Below, piece after piece: positions 50,408 to 62,269 of a DNA stretch of 64,000 bases (the stretch's first letter is position 1; every line of letters starts with the position of its first letter). Position numbers and translations under genes: made by a program. The notes beneath the pieces are model-generated. The model was given only the letters and a program-made list of their open reading frames with translations, searched no databases and was not told where the DNA came from. Location: NCBI RefSeq assembly GCF_000003855.2, contig NW_003101679.1, positions 2,931,558-2,995,557 of the forward strand, given 5' to 3'. Source of the DNA: Blastomyces gilchristii SLH14081. Its lineage: Eukaryota; Ascomycota; Eurotiomycetes; Onygenales; Ajellomycetaceae.

Positions 50408-50937
50408 TTAGTCTTCTCTCTTCAGAAGTGAGATAGAGTCACAGACATGTAATTCTCATCAGTTAAGAGCTGCTGTTTCAGATAACACAGAGCTCAGAGT
50501 TCAGATCAGATGATTATAAGTGACTTATTTCACAAGATATTATCAACTGCAGCTGTGAGATCTTTTATCAAGAATATTTTTAATCTCTTATTCAAGTTCA
50601 TTATCTTCTTCTATGATCTCTAGCAGCTGTCAGTTAAAAGTCAGTTGAGAAGAGAATGAGTCAGTGACAGTACATTGAAGCAAGCTCATATGAAAGATAT
50701 TATGAATTTCTGATAATGTATCAAGACAGTAGTTATAACTGTCTAGAACTTCTATCACTTTGTATTTAATATAATAGTAGTTCGGTGTATAAGATGAGCA
50801 TGTGATCTGTATATTCTTAAGATTTAATTATATCAGATCTTCTATCTTATATTACTCAGCAGAATCTTGACAAATATTGATTTAATTTTCTTAATCTTGT
50901 TTAGTGCTCACTATGAAGGCTTCTACTCAGTCATGAG

Positions 50938-51443
50938 TAGACTGGCCGCCGGGACCATGAATTTCATGTTTGGTCCCATTTGGTCTGGTTCTATACATTT
51001 CTTGGCGTGAATCCCGCTGGGACTGACTATCAAAATAACAGGTAAAGTGACTATATATCAGATCTTAAAATGGAACCATGACTTGAAAAAAATGAGAAAG
51101 TGATCTCATTTGGTCTCATTTAGTCCCATTCTTGGCATAAAGTTACTATTTTTAGACATTTTAATGGTTTTTTTAGACTATTTTTAATTTTTTAAAAAGT
51201 AACACTTTTTGGTAACACTCAAATGAGATTTAAAGTCATTTAAAGCAATAAAAATAATTTAAATTGAGAAGTGGAAATCATGGTCTCATTTGGAAAATGT
51301 GACAAGAGTAGACAGTAAGTCTCACTGGGACAGTATGAGACTACTATCTAATGTTAAAACTGTGTAATGAGATCAGTTGAATTGGTAATGAGACTATCAA
51401 AAAATCTGGTCCTGGTCTCAGACACGGTCACACGGTCAGTCTA
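50938..51443 (+). mobile_element. hAT-like MITE copy C, best preserved
   Basis: 506 bp, starting TAGACTGGCCGCCGGGACC and ending ACACGGTCAGTCTA, with perfect 8-bp duplications GTCATGAG (50930-50937, 51444-51451). It retains CG and GG dinucleotides that other copies have lost, so it is among the youngest. Confidence 0.93.
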
Positions 51444-52473
51444 GTCATGAGTATCTCAGAGCTTTATTACTATATTATCAGTGATCTGAATTGAACTGTA
51501 AGAGTTCAGTGTGAACTATGTAGTTTCTAGAAGATTTAACACCTTTATATAATATCTGTGTATAAGAAGAAATGAGCTTATATCTGTTGAAATAGTATCT
51601 CAATCATTGATGATAATCTCTGTGTGTAGAAGAAGGTCATTTCAATCATCTTGTAAATAATTACAGAACTTATAGAGATAATTCTTCATAATCTGAATTA
51701 TTTATTATAATACATCATCAGTCTCAGAGTGATAAGTAGTTGATAAGTGATATATAATTATGAAAACTTGATAGATTCTTATTCAGAGAGTGCTTATAAA
51801 TTAACAGTCTTAGTTAGATATTATAGATCTTAGTAAGCTATGTATCTGATAAAATGAGCTTTGTAAGAAAGCTTCAGTTATCTGTTCAGTATTCATCTTA
51901 TTACAAGGTTTCAATATTATATCTTTACTCAGTGAGTTAATAATGATCAGAACATTCTTATAACTCTTACTCTTAAAGAGATTAATGATAAAGTTAATTA
52001 CTACATCTTATTAGATTCTATTAGAAATATTAAGTAATTTCAGTAGATCTTTTCTACAATCTTTTCATAAGATAATAGAGAAATAACAGTTACAGTTTTA
52101 AATAAAGTGTCTGATGCTGTTTCATATCTCAGGTCAGTAGAACTCTTGAGAGATTATTTAATATAGTTACTTATAATCTCAATGATCAGTTATATATAAA
52201 TCATGCATCTCTTATATTATCTGAGTATGTAAGAGTTCAGACTAACAGACTTAACATTATTTACAGAATTACAGAGTATTATTATTATCAATTGAATATT
52301 CTGAGATGTCAGTCTTTATACATAGTTCTGAAGAGAATTGAGAAGCTTCTTATTATACTGCTTTAGTAAAAGTCTGAAGAAGTTCATCAGTTTAAACTGT
52401 TATATATCACAGTTCTTTCAGTGAAGATTTGAGAGTTATTCTAGTTAAAGAGATATGTATAGTGCTGTGAGTT

Positions 52474-52980
52474 TAGACTGACCGTGTGACCGTGTCTGAG
52501 ACCAGGACCAGATTTTTTGATAGTCTCATTATCAATTCAACTGATCTCATTACATGGTTTTAACATTAGATAGTAGTCTCATACTGTCTCAGTGAGACTT
52601 ACTGTCTACTCTTATCACATTTTTCAAATGAGATTATGATTTTCACTTCTCAATTTAAATTATTTTTATTACTTTAAATGACTTTAAATCTTATTTAAGC
52701 ATTACTAAAAAGTGTTACTTTTTAAAAAATTAAAAATAGTTTAAAAAAAACCTTAAAATGTCTAAAAATAGTAACTTTATGCCAAGAATGAGACTAAATG
52801 AGATCAAATGAGATCACTTTCTCATTTTTTTCAAGTCATGGTTTCATTTTAAGATCTGATATATAGTCACTTTACATGTTTTTTTTAATAGTCAGTCCCA
52901 GCGGGATTCATGCCAAGAAATGTATGAGACCAGACTAAATGAGATTAAATGTAAAATTCATGATCCCGGCGGCCAGTCTA
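52474..52980 (-). mobile_element. hAT-like MITE copy D, inverted
   Basis: 507 bp in reverse orientation with perfect 8-bp duplications TGTGAGTT (52466-52473, 52981-52988). Confidence 0.93.
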
Positions 52981-53278
52981 TGTGAGTTATCACATTATAG
53001 TTAACTAGTATTTTCAAATTTAAGAGTCAGTGCTCTTAGTTTATTTAGCAGATATCTATTATATTGAAAGATATATCTTACTCTTATTATAAAAGAGTAT
53101 CTGTTATTAAGTTCTGACTGTCAGAGTCATAGTGTATTATGAAATAAAAACAGCTTAATAGCTCAGATTATTGCATCTGTTATTCAGTAAGCTTATAGAT
53201 AATTGTGAAATACTTGAGATTCTTATAATCTGTGATTATCTCAAATTTGAAAATACTTTGAAGTTTGAAGTCTTATTC

Positions 53279-53536
53279 TGTAAGAAATCCCGCTTCTCGC
53301 AGATTCTTTACCTCTATTTCTATGTCTTATGTAATCAATAGAGTTAGCGGCTCTTGACTACATACAACTATATAGACTGAAGTTCATGACTACTATTTAT
53401 AACTCAGCTTGAATACTATTATATATTTAATCTTTACATTTTATCTTTCTACTGTGAATACTTCTAGTAGTTAACAGTATATATTATATCAAGCTGTAAA
53501 CATCTGAATAATTGTCAGTGAGTACTTATTCTTACA
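53279..53536 (+). repeat. LTR of family 2
   Basis: 258 bp, TGTAAGAA...CTTACA, second copy of 36523-36779. The downstream 53537-53762 repeats the internal start of the same element. Confidence 0.75.
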
Positions 53537-53762
53537 TTTCAAGCTCTGTCATTCAGTAACTATCTGTTATGACTGAAAGAATAAGAAATTTATATACTTT
53601 AATCTCTATAAACTCTACTGCAGATACTTAGAAGCAGTTACTTAAATCATGAATAACTCTTATAAAAGAAGTCTCAGAGAACTTATTAATTACTTACAGA
53701 ATATTATTCTCTGTATCTGTAACAGAGAAACTCTTTGAACTTATAAATAAATCAATCTCAGT
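53537..53762 (+). mobile_element. 5' internal remnant of family-2 element
   Basis: Matches the sequence after the first family-2 LTR for its whole length. It is cut by the inverted family-1 LTR at 53763. Confidence 0.6.
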
Positions 53763-54065
53763 TGTAACGGGCTGCGCCCGATCAATTATATAGACTATTT
53801 CATTACACTTCACAGATTTCTACTGAGGCTCTGATTCTCAGTTGCCAATTCTCTGCTGAAGCTCTGATTCTCAGTTATCAATTCTTAGCTGAAAACTCAT
53901 GAAATTTCTATTCTTTCACTTTGAAGCTTCATTATATACACATATAAATATTCACTCTGATCACTGATTTCTGCACTTTCTCTTTCTCTTTCTTTTCTAA
54001 TATTTTTCACTTTGTTATATAAGATCTATATATTATACTGATATATTCAGTATAGACTCTTTACA
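53763..54065. repeat. Inverted copy of the family-1 LTR
   Basis: 303 bp, reverse complement of the other family-1 LTRs. Its left end (TGTAACGGGCTGCGCCCGATC, shown without its last base as the preserved terminus) is GC-rich, while the other end is decayed. No flanking target duplication is evident. Confidence 0.75.
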
Positions 54066-54224
54066 CTTGAAAAACATTCATCATCTTCTGATTAGAAATG
54101 ATTACTCACTGAGATATTCAAACATGTAATAACACATAAGAAATAGAGCAACAAATAATCAGTTAAGCAGATATTGAGTTCTCAGATAGAAGCTTACTTA
54201 TCAGTTACTCTGACTCTGCAACAA
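54066..54224. other. AT-rich sequence, unidentified
   Basis: Between the inverted LTR and the GC pocket. I see no element terminus or coding signal. Confidence 0.3.
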
Positions 54225-54690
54225 GCGAAACTCCTGAGTGAGATTATCCTCCGTTCACCCCTACCACACCACAACCCCGGGCCAAATTGCCATACAAATT
54301 GTAAGGCAAAGAGACCTAGCTATATGCGCCAATCTTCTTGATTTTGAAAGATCCCCAACCTGTAATTGTGAAGATATCTGAGAAGCAACTTCCACGAAAA
54401 CCCTGTCTATCTTTGATGTTCCAAAACATCAACACTAAGTCTCACTCACATACCGCCCTTCTCAATCTGGCCCACATCCGGCAGAAAAATACAAAAAGAT
54501 ACCTCAGTAATAGTATTAAGCACATAATCAATAGACACATCTGAAGTGCATCCTTCATGAAAAACCCTCTCTGTCTTTACACCAAGTCTCACCCTTGTAC
54601 CGCACCTTCTGATCTGGCCCATCCCCAGCAGAAAAGTACAAAAAGATACCTCAGCAACTGTATTTAATACATAATCAACAGATATAACAA
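54225..54690. repeat. GC-richer pocket with a 147-bp direct duplication
   Basis: This stretch keeps CC, GG and CG dinucleotides, unlike its surroundings. The right half repeats the left: GCAGAAAA(A/G)TACAAAAAGAT occurs at 54481 and 54628, and flanking sequence matches with small indels, including a 17-bp one. On the minus strand 54446-54712 is open, with the duplicated DYVLNT(V/I)(A/T)EVSFC. No family recognised; the 17-bp indel argues against an intact repeat protein. Confidence 0.55.
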
Positions 54691-55008
54691 CTATAAAATC
54701 AGTATACTTCAAGATCTGACTGAGCCTTTAATCCCTGCATAGTGAGATATATTAAATCTAGTTTTAATATCTTAACATTCAATAGATTCTGCAAGAGATT
54801 AAGAACAGCAATACTAGATTTCTATTGAATTTAAGAATTAACTCTATATTGATATAATCATTGACAAAGTCTTTTATTTTGAGATATAAATAATCAGTTT
54901 CTTTACATCTCACTAATAATATTTATATTATTATATAGAAACAGACTTATATTCTCTATAATATCAAGATTCTGAAGAGAGAAAGTCTTGATAGAGAGTA
55001 TACAGTAG
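54691..55008. other. AT-rich sequence, unidentified
   Basis: Typical hypermutated composition; nothing recognisable before MITE copy E. Confidence 0.3.
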
Positions 55009-55514
55009 TAGACTGGCCGCCGGGACCACGAATTTCATGTTTGGTCTCATTTGATCTGGTCTCATACATTTCTTGGCGTGAATCCCGCTGGGACTGGCTA
55101 TCAAAAAAACAGGTAAAGTGACTATATATCAGATCTTAAAATGAAACCATGACTTGAAAAAAATGAGAAAGTGATCTCATTTGATTTCATTTAGTCTCAT
55201 TCTTGACATAAAGTTACTATTTTTAGACATTTTAAGGTTTTTTTTAGACTATTTTTAATTTTTTAAAAAGTAATGCTTTTTGGTAACACTCAAATGAGAT
55301 TTAAAGTCATTTAAAGCAATAAAAATAATTTAAATTGAGAAGTGGAAATCATGGTCTCATTTGGAAAATGTGACAAGAGTAGACAGTAAGTCTCACTGAA
55401 ACAGTATGAAACTACTATCTAATGTTAAAACCGTGTAATGGGATCAGTCGAATTGATAATGAGACTATCAAAAAATCTGGTCCTGGTCCCAGACACGGTC
55501 ACACAGTCAGTCTA
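55009..55514 (+). mobile_element. hAT-like MITE copy E
   Basis: 506 bp, TAGACTGGCCGCCGGGACC...CAGTCTA, with perfect 8-bp duplications TACAGTAG (55001-55008, 55515-55522). Confidence 0.93.
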
Positions 55515-56219
55515 TACAGTAGTACATATCTTAGCAGTTTCTATCTCATTCTTCTGCAGCAGTTAATGCAAAAAAAAAAGATCTTAGAAATAGTTTTTTA
55601 CTTCTCTTGAAAAAGTAAGATGCTTTTCTCTGAATTTTACACAATATTCTTACAAAGAATTAAAAACAGAGCTGTTTTCTGTCTTTTAAGTAAGAATTAC
55701 TTTTTCAGTGACTGAAGAGCTTTCATTAATACTTAATTCTTTTTTACACTCTTTATTAACTGATTTGAGTTGCATACTTGTTGTGTGAGAAGAATTGAAT
55801 AATTTAGAATAAAATTGAATAGTTTTAATTAATTTCTCTGCAAAAATTTGATTTATTTTTTATCAGTTTTTCTCTCAAAAACTGTCATATTATCTGATTT
55901 ATTATCAATTGATATCATACTTTTTCTCACTATATCTCAAGAAAGAGATTGTAAAGATTTTATTAATTTATCTTAAAAATCAATTTTAGTTTATTAGATT
56001 CTCTTCAAAAATCTAATCTAGTTACTGAACTAGTGTGAAAAAATGAGATATTTTATACATAAAAGTCTTTTATTCTTCTTTTGAAACAGTTTAATCAACT
56101 TTTCAATTAAAAACACACTTAGAAACCTCTTAATTGAAACAGTCTGATCAACTTTTTAATAGAGTTTAATACATATCTCAATTGAAACAGTCTGATCAAC
56201 TTTTCATTGAGTGAGAATA

Positions 56220-57821
56220 ATGAGTTCAAAAATACACTCAGTTGATATGAAAAAAGATGCTTTCTCAAATGCTATTTCTGAGATTGAAATTCTGAAGAGA
56301 AGAAAGAAAGAAGAAATGAAGAAACAACAAGTTCTTGAAATATAGAAACTTGAAAAAGTAAGCAAGATTCTTGAAAAGCAGAATCTGAGTGAGATGAATA
56401 AAGAAGTTCTATTAATTCTTCATACTCAGACTAGACAACTACAGAAGATGATCAAGTTCAAACTTGAAATTTCAAACACAGTTCAAAAAACATTGAAAAT
56501 TTCTAGTATAATCACTGACTTCTTATCTTGCTCTTCTTTCTCTTTTTCTACTTCTTCTTCTTCTTTAAATCAGAAGAAAATATATGCTCAAGCAGCTGAA
56601 TCTGCTATCTCTAAATCTGCTATCTCAAAATATACTCAAAATTCTGAGAAAACTGAGAAGAATAATACTCATACTTCTACTCATAGAAAAGTGAAGAAAA
56701 AAATGTAAAAGAAGAAAAACTTTCAAATCTCTAGAAATAGAAGACTTATTCTCAAAGTCTCAAATCAGAATATCTTACAAAGAAATAAGATAAACTCAAA
56801 TCTCATTTTTAGAATCAGAAATGAAATTAATCAGCAGTTTTTTTCTCAGTTAATAACTGATATTGAAGTTCAAAAATCAGTTATAGCTTCAATTGAGTCA
56901 TCCTTCTTTGAAAACTCTATTATTCTGACTACAATGTCTGAATTCAGTGCAGAATTTCTTATTCAGAATGAGAATCTCTGAAAATCAGTAGTAGAATCTT
57001 TGTTAAACACAACAATTCTATCTGAGAGAGATGAAAAGTGAGATAAATTCATTCTTCATAATATTTCAGTTGAAATTTTTGACTGTGAAGAAGAAATGCT
57101 ACTTCTCAAAAATAAATTAGAAGAATACAACTCTATTCAACTGAGAAAAGAGTCTGTATGACTAAATTCAATTGAGTTCAGATACAGTAGAAGAAATGCC
57201 TCTGTTCTAGTATATATAAAAATACTTGAATAGTCAAAGATCTCTGAAGTAAGAGTAGTAGATTTGAAAATGAGAGTTCATAAATACAAAGACTCAAGAA
57301 TGAATCTCAAAGCTCAAACACAGTGTTCAAACTGTCAAAGATATGAACACTTTATAATCTTCTATTTTAGAGACTCAAAATGTGCATTCTATGCTAGAGA
57401 TTATAAAACTAGTGAGCATAAATGAAAAACATGCTTAAAAAGAGATGAAATATGTTAATACACTCTGCTGAAATGCTCTAATTGCAAAGAAAAACATGCA
57501 TCTAGCTCAAAAGAATGTATATTTACTTCAAGAACTTAAAAGAACTGAAGAAAAGATGAAGCTCAAAGCAAATCTAGAACTGAAGAGAATAGTCAAGTCA
57601 GTAAACTCACAACTGTAAGCTTAAAAAGAAGAAACTCTCAACTATCTAAATCTTCAAACTTCAATTCTTCAGTTAAATGTAAATAGAATTTGAATTCTCA
57701 AACTTCTGTTAAGATTAAAGAATTGAGAAATGACTCTGATGATAAACTAGATATAATACAAGTAGTTGAGATTTCTACTTTTCATAATAGTTATAATCTA
57801 CTATCTAATAATAGTGATTAG
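56220..57821 (+). pseudogene. LINE ORF1 (nucleic-acid-binding gag-like protein)
   Basis: From the ATG at 56220 to TAG at 57819-57821 the frame is kept for 534 codons, interrupted only by nonsense codons. The N-terminus is Lys/Glu-rich and coiled-coil-like. Near 57324 a CSNCQRYEHF zinc knuckle begins, followed by further Cys/His knuckles (CAFYARDYKTSEHK; CSNCKEKHASSSKEC). The TGA after HK stands where Trp is usual. A chaperone role for the element RNA is the family's role. Non-functional. Confidence 0.78.
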
Positions 57822-57844
57822 ATTCTACTCTACTCTCTTTTAGT

Positions 57845-60800
57845 ATGAATATACAACAAAAACAATAAAAAAAGTTTAAAAACTCTTTAAAAATCACATT
57901 TATTCAAAATAATGTGAATAGAAACTCAAATTACATTTATTCTTATCTTCAAATTGTATTTGAATAAAAAGTTGATTTTATACTGCTTTAGAAGCTGAAT
58001 TTTAATACTGAGTAAAAATATGTCATTTCTCATTCAAGCTACTACTGCTTTATACCTCAAAAGTCTGAGATAAAGTCAAGAGTAGTGATCTAGAAAAGAA
58101 AGAGATCAAGATATTAATTTAATCTAAGATTTGATATCATATCTGACCCTGATATTCTGATGAGTGATATTATAGATAAAGAGAATGAGTTTAATACTAT
58201 ACAGCTCATAAATATCTATAATGAAAAGTTATTGAAGAAAAATAATAATATCTGAATAATTAATAGAGGATTTCTGAACATAACTTCATTAAGAAACTCT
58301 ATAATTGCAGAAGATTTCAATACACATCATCTCTGATGAAATTCAGAATATAAAAGAGTAGTAAGAGCTGATAATCTGATTGAATAAATCTTTGAGTATT
58401 TAGTAGATTTAGTTAACAAGTCTGATCAATAAACATTCTTTAGAAAAGATATAAAACAGAAATCTATTATAAATCTAATCTTCATATCACAAAATCTAAT
58501 GAAAAAAAGACTTGTAAACTGATTTATTAATTCAAATGAGACATCAGAATCAGATCATAAGATTATTCAATTTAATATTAAACTGAGTGAGAAATAAATA
58601 AGTGAAAACTCTCTTCTCTCTAATCAGTTTAACTTTGAAAAAGCTGACTGAAAGACAGTTGAAGAAAGTATAAAACTGTTAAAATCTGAAAGACAGAGTG
58701 AGCTATATTGAAATCCTGATCAAGATATCTCAAATAAAATGCTTAAGAATAGAGTGAAGCTCATTACATCTATTATTCTAATAAGTGTTACAGATAATAT
58801 TCTAAAGAGAAAATCTTCTGAGTATTTAAAATCTTGATGAAATGAGAATATCTCATCTAAAAGAAAAGAATTAACTACTACTAGAAGAGATTGAAAGAAT
58901 AATGTAATATCTGATGAAGAGTTCAAAGCTGTCAGAAATGAATATTTTTCAGATATTAAAAGAGCTAAAACAGACTGCTGAAATAAATTTCTTGAAGAAG
59001 TATAAGAAAAGAAAGTGTTTAAAGTTTTTAACTATACTAAAATAAGAAGTATAGCAAAAGTTTCAATCTTAGAATATAAGTTTCAGAATGAATTATATAC
59101 AGCAAACTCTTTTAAGAAAAAATATCAAGCTTTTATAAGAACTCTCTTTCAAAACTTATCAGATTCAGATTCAGAGAAAGAGAATATACCACTTCTTAAC
59201 TATATTGATGAAAATGACTGAGAATGATCTGATCTTACTTAAGATGAATTAGAGTCAGCTATCTTCTCAAGTTCAGTTAAAACTGCTGCAGGGCCTGATT
59301 CAATTAATTACTTAATTATTCAAAATATATACTTCTACTTAAAGAATGAATATTTTAAGCTCTTTTTCAATCTCTTGAAAAATGAATATTATTCTGAATG
59401 CTGAAGAGAAGTTACTGAAGTGATTCTTATAAAATCTAATAGAAAAACTTCAATTTCTAAGTCATATAGAGTAATATCTCTATTGAACTGTCTAGAAAAG
59501 GTTTTAGAAAAGATAATAACTACTTGACTATCTTTTATAAGCTCTATCAGTAATTCTCTTTTATTCAGTGAATAAATAAGAGATAGAAAACAGTGTTCTG
59601 CAATTGACACTGTTCTCTCAGTTGTTCATGATATTTAAATAGCAAAGTATGAAGATCTGGTCTCAACTGCAGTTTTTATTGATATAAAAGAAGTATTTAA
59701 TCATGTTTCAAAATCAAAGTTAATTCAGACTTTAAAGATGTTAAAACTATCACTTTCTCTAATAAAATGAGTTAACTGTTTTATATCTAAAAGAATTATA
59801 TAACTTTTCTTTGATGAAATGAAATAAGATAAGACTGAGATAAAAATAGAAGTACTGTAAGAATCTTCAATCTCACTCATTTTATTTGTAATATACACTG
59901 TATATCTATTCAAAAATAGAAATATGAAAATAGTGTGATCTTCAAGTTATGTGAATGATATTGATCTAGTCTACAGCTTAAAAACTATCAAAGAGAATTT
60001 AAAAGTGATTGAAGAAGCTGCAAAGAAAATCTTTATTAGAGCAGATATCAATCAAATTTAATTTGATATAAATAAAACTGAGTTAATTCATTTCTTTTCT
60101 AGATTCAATGAGAAAGAACTATCTCTAACTCTTTTAAATAGAGAGATTAAACTCAGTGTAAATATCAAATGATTAGAAGTATGATTAAACTTCAAGTTGA
60201 ATTTTAAATATCACATTCAACAAAGAACTGTCAAGGCAGAAAGACTATTGAATAACATAATCAGATTATTAAATACAGAGAGAGGTCTATTCTTCCAGGC
60301 TATGAGACAGTTATATATAGTCTGTATTACATCAGTAGCTGATTATGAAGTTCAAGTTTGATGAAATAATCAAGAGAATTTCACTGAAATCTTTCAAAGT
60401 CTGTAAAACAGAGTCTTGAGAAGAATTCTGAAAGCATTTAAATCATCTTCTATTAAAGCAATGAAAATTGAAGCTTCAATTCCTTCTTCTGCTATTAGAT
60501 TTGAAATGACCTGTATAAACTATACTCTGAGAGTTATAAGGATGAGCTCAAATCATATAATCAGAGAAAGAGTCTCTTCTTTATTTTCATCAATTAACTC
60601 TGAAAATGAACTGGATTGAAATAGATTTCTTGATTGAAATGAAAATAATTCTTCAAAGAAAATGTCTTCTTAACTGTACAGACTATACTCTCTGATTAAA
60701 AATCAATTTTCTTCTTTAAATGTTGAAAAAGTTGATCATGAGAAGTTATCTCTCTGAAGAGAAAAGCTTGAATCTCTTATAGACTTGTAAATAAGTGAAC

Positions 60801-61801
60801 TATCTAAAGAGAAAGAATATGAACAGTATTTGAAGAGAATTTCTACAATTAATATAAAAGACTCTATTCTGATTTATTCAGATGGCTCAAAAAATGAGAA
60901 TTTGAATAGATTAGATGCAGGCATTGCTTATACTGAAGATAATATCAATTTTATCTCAGATTTCTGAAATTTAAACTGTGAATCTGAAGTCTTTGATGCT
61001 GAACTATTTGCAATAGTGAAAGCTTTCAAACTCATTGAAATAAAATCTTATAAAAGAGAAAATAGTTTGAAAGAGACATGAATATTCTCTGATAGTCAAG
61101 CTGCTTTAAAAAGACTTAGAAATAGTCAGATTCATAATAATCAAATGAATCTTGATCTGATTTTAAACTCTGTTTTGAAAATTCAAAAGAGAAGAATATC
61201 AAAGCTGATAATTCATCTGCACTGAGTTCCTGCTTATATGAATATTCATGACAATGAATTGACTGATTCAGCTGCAAAAAAGAGTGCAGAATTAAGCAGA
61301 TCTATTCAAAAAATTATGTTCTGATCTTTTATAAAGAGAAAAATAAAAGAATCTTATTTAGATAAGTGAAATGAAAGCTGATAGAAATAAAAGAAGGGTA
61401 TACATTATTCAAGATTTGAAACAAAACTCAAGTGGAAATCTTGTTCAATTAAATGTAAAAAGAAAATATTCTCATCTATAATACAGCTGAAACTAGAACA
61501 TGACTATTTCAAATCTTATATACAAAGATTTAATAATAGATTTGACTCAATAAAATGCTCATTCTGCAATGCAAATGAGAATTCTGAGTATATTATAATA
61601 CACTATACATTATACAATAGTCTCAGAGTCAGATTGAAAGAGAAGTATAATCTAAATCAATTAAATATGAGATTCTTATTCTCAACTGAGACAGGAATTA
61701 AATACTTAATAGACATTCTATCAGAAACTCAAGCAGCTATAAGAAAATGACTAAATTCAGAATTATCTGAATATGAAGAGGAGGAAATCAATCAGATATA
61801 G
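57845..61801 (+). pseudogene. LINE ORF2 (endonuclease, reverse transcriptase, RNase H)
   Basis: Frame maintained for 1319 codons from the ATG at 57845 to TAG at 61799-61801, with many internal TGA/TAA/TAG. The endonuclease begins FIQNNVNRNS and includes IIAEDFNTHH near 58310. RT includes AAGPDSINYLII (59285), SYRVISLLNCLEKVLEK (59460) and the YVND box at 59948, with the YADD Ala and first Asp changed. RNase H starts YSDGSKNE near 60878 and has FDAELFAIVKAF and FSDSQAALKRLR. A Cys-rich C-terminus (CSFCNANENSE) follows near 61560. Stops replace conserved Trp, e.g. in ETWIFSDSQ and the HWVP motif. Confidence 0.82.
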
Positions 61802-62050
61802 TCTGTTAAAACAGCTATATACTATCTTTTAATAATTTGTTTTGTTACAGTCTCTCTTTACTTTATCTTTTTCTTTCAATTCCTTTCTATCTATCTGTTT
61901 AATGTGTCTATCTTTAAGACTGTGTTCTCTTTCCCTTTGTGATGATATTGTCAAATGGTTTCAAAGTATCAGAAGATGTTAAAACACTGCAATTTGTAAA
62001 CAGTTTTTGTATTCTGAGCTGGAATTTTCTGATTTTGCATATCTGAAATT

Positions 62051-62269
62051 GATGAATGTATAATAGTTAACTTTACAGATATAGGAAAAACCCTGAGAAC
62101 TAAAAGTTCTCAAGTAGATGTTATAGTCTCTGACTGTATACATCTATAATTGAAGAAGAATAATAATAATAACTCTGCAACAAGATCTTGTAAAGAGAAT
62201 AAGATCTTATAAAGAGAATATCAGTGAAAGATCTGAGAGTTCTGACACATATATATAAGATATTCATAT
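62051..62269. other. AT-rich junction between LINE and Gypsy fragment
   Basis: Contains a short direct repeat (AAGATCTTGTAAAGAGAAT, then AAGATCTTATAAAGAGAAT, near 62180-62220). The exact LINE 3' end is not visible. Confidence 0.3.

Larger units (their letters stand above)
50408..53278 (-). mobile_element. Minus-oriented chromovirus: RNase H, integrase, chromodomain
   Basis: Read right to left: the RNase H end (53,143-53,278 is the reverse complement of 49,134-49,257), an integrase region, and a chromodomain (about 50,560-50,640), ending in the family-1 LTR. Two MITE copies, C and D, are inserted in it. Heavily decayed. Confidence 0.72.
55523..62050 (+). mobile_element. Tad-like LINE retrotransposon, RIP-degraded
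   Basis: A non-LTR element with two consecutive frames (56220-57821 and 57845-61801, 23 nt apart), an AT-rich 5' leader carrying three copies of an AATTGAAACAGTCTGATCAA-like unit, and a 3' UTR whose end I place only roughly. Gag-like knuckles, an apurinic-type endonuclease, RT and a terminal RNase H give the Tad1 layout of fungal LINEs. Both outer limits are approximate. Confidence 0.82.

Noticed and set aside
37317..55514. Regularly recurring repeats as a CRISPR-like or satellite array
   Set aside because: Units are 250-550 bp, dispersed, in both orientations and bounded by LTR termini or target duplications; they are transposable elements.
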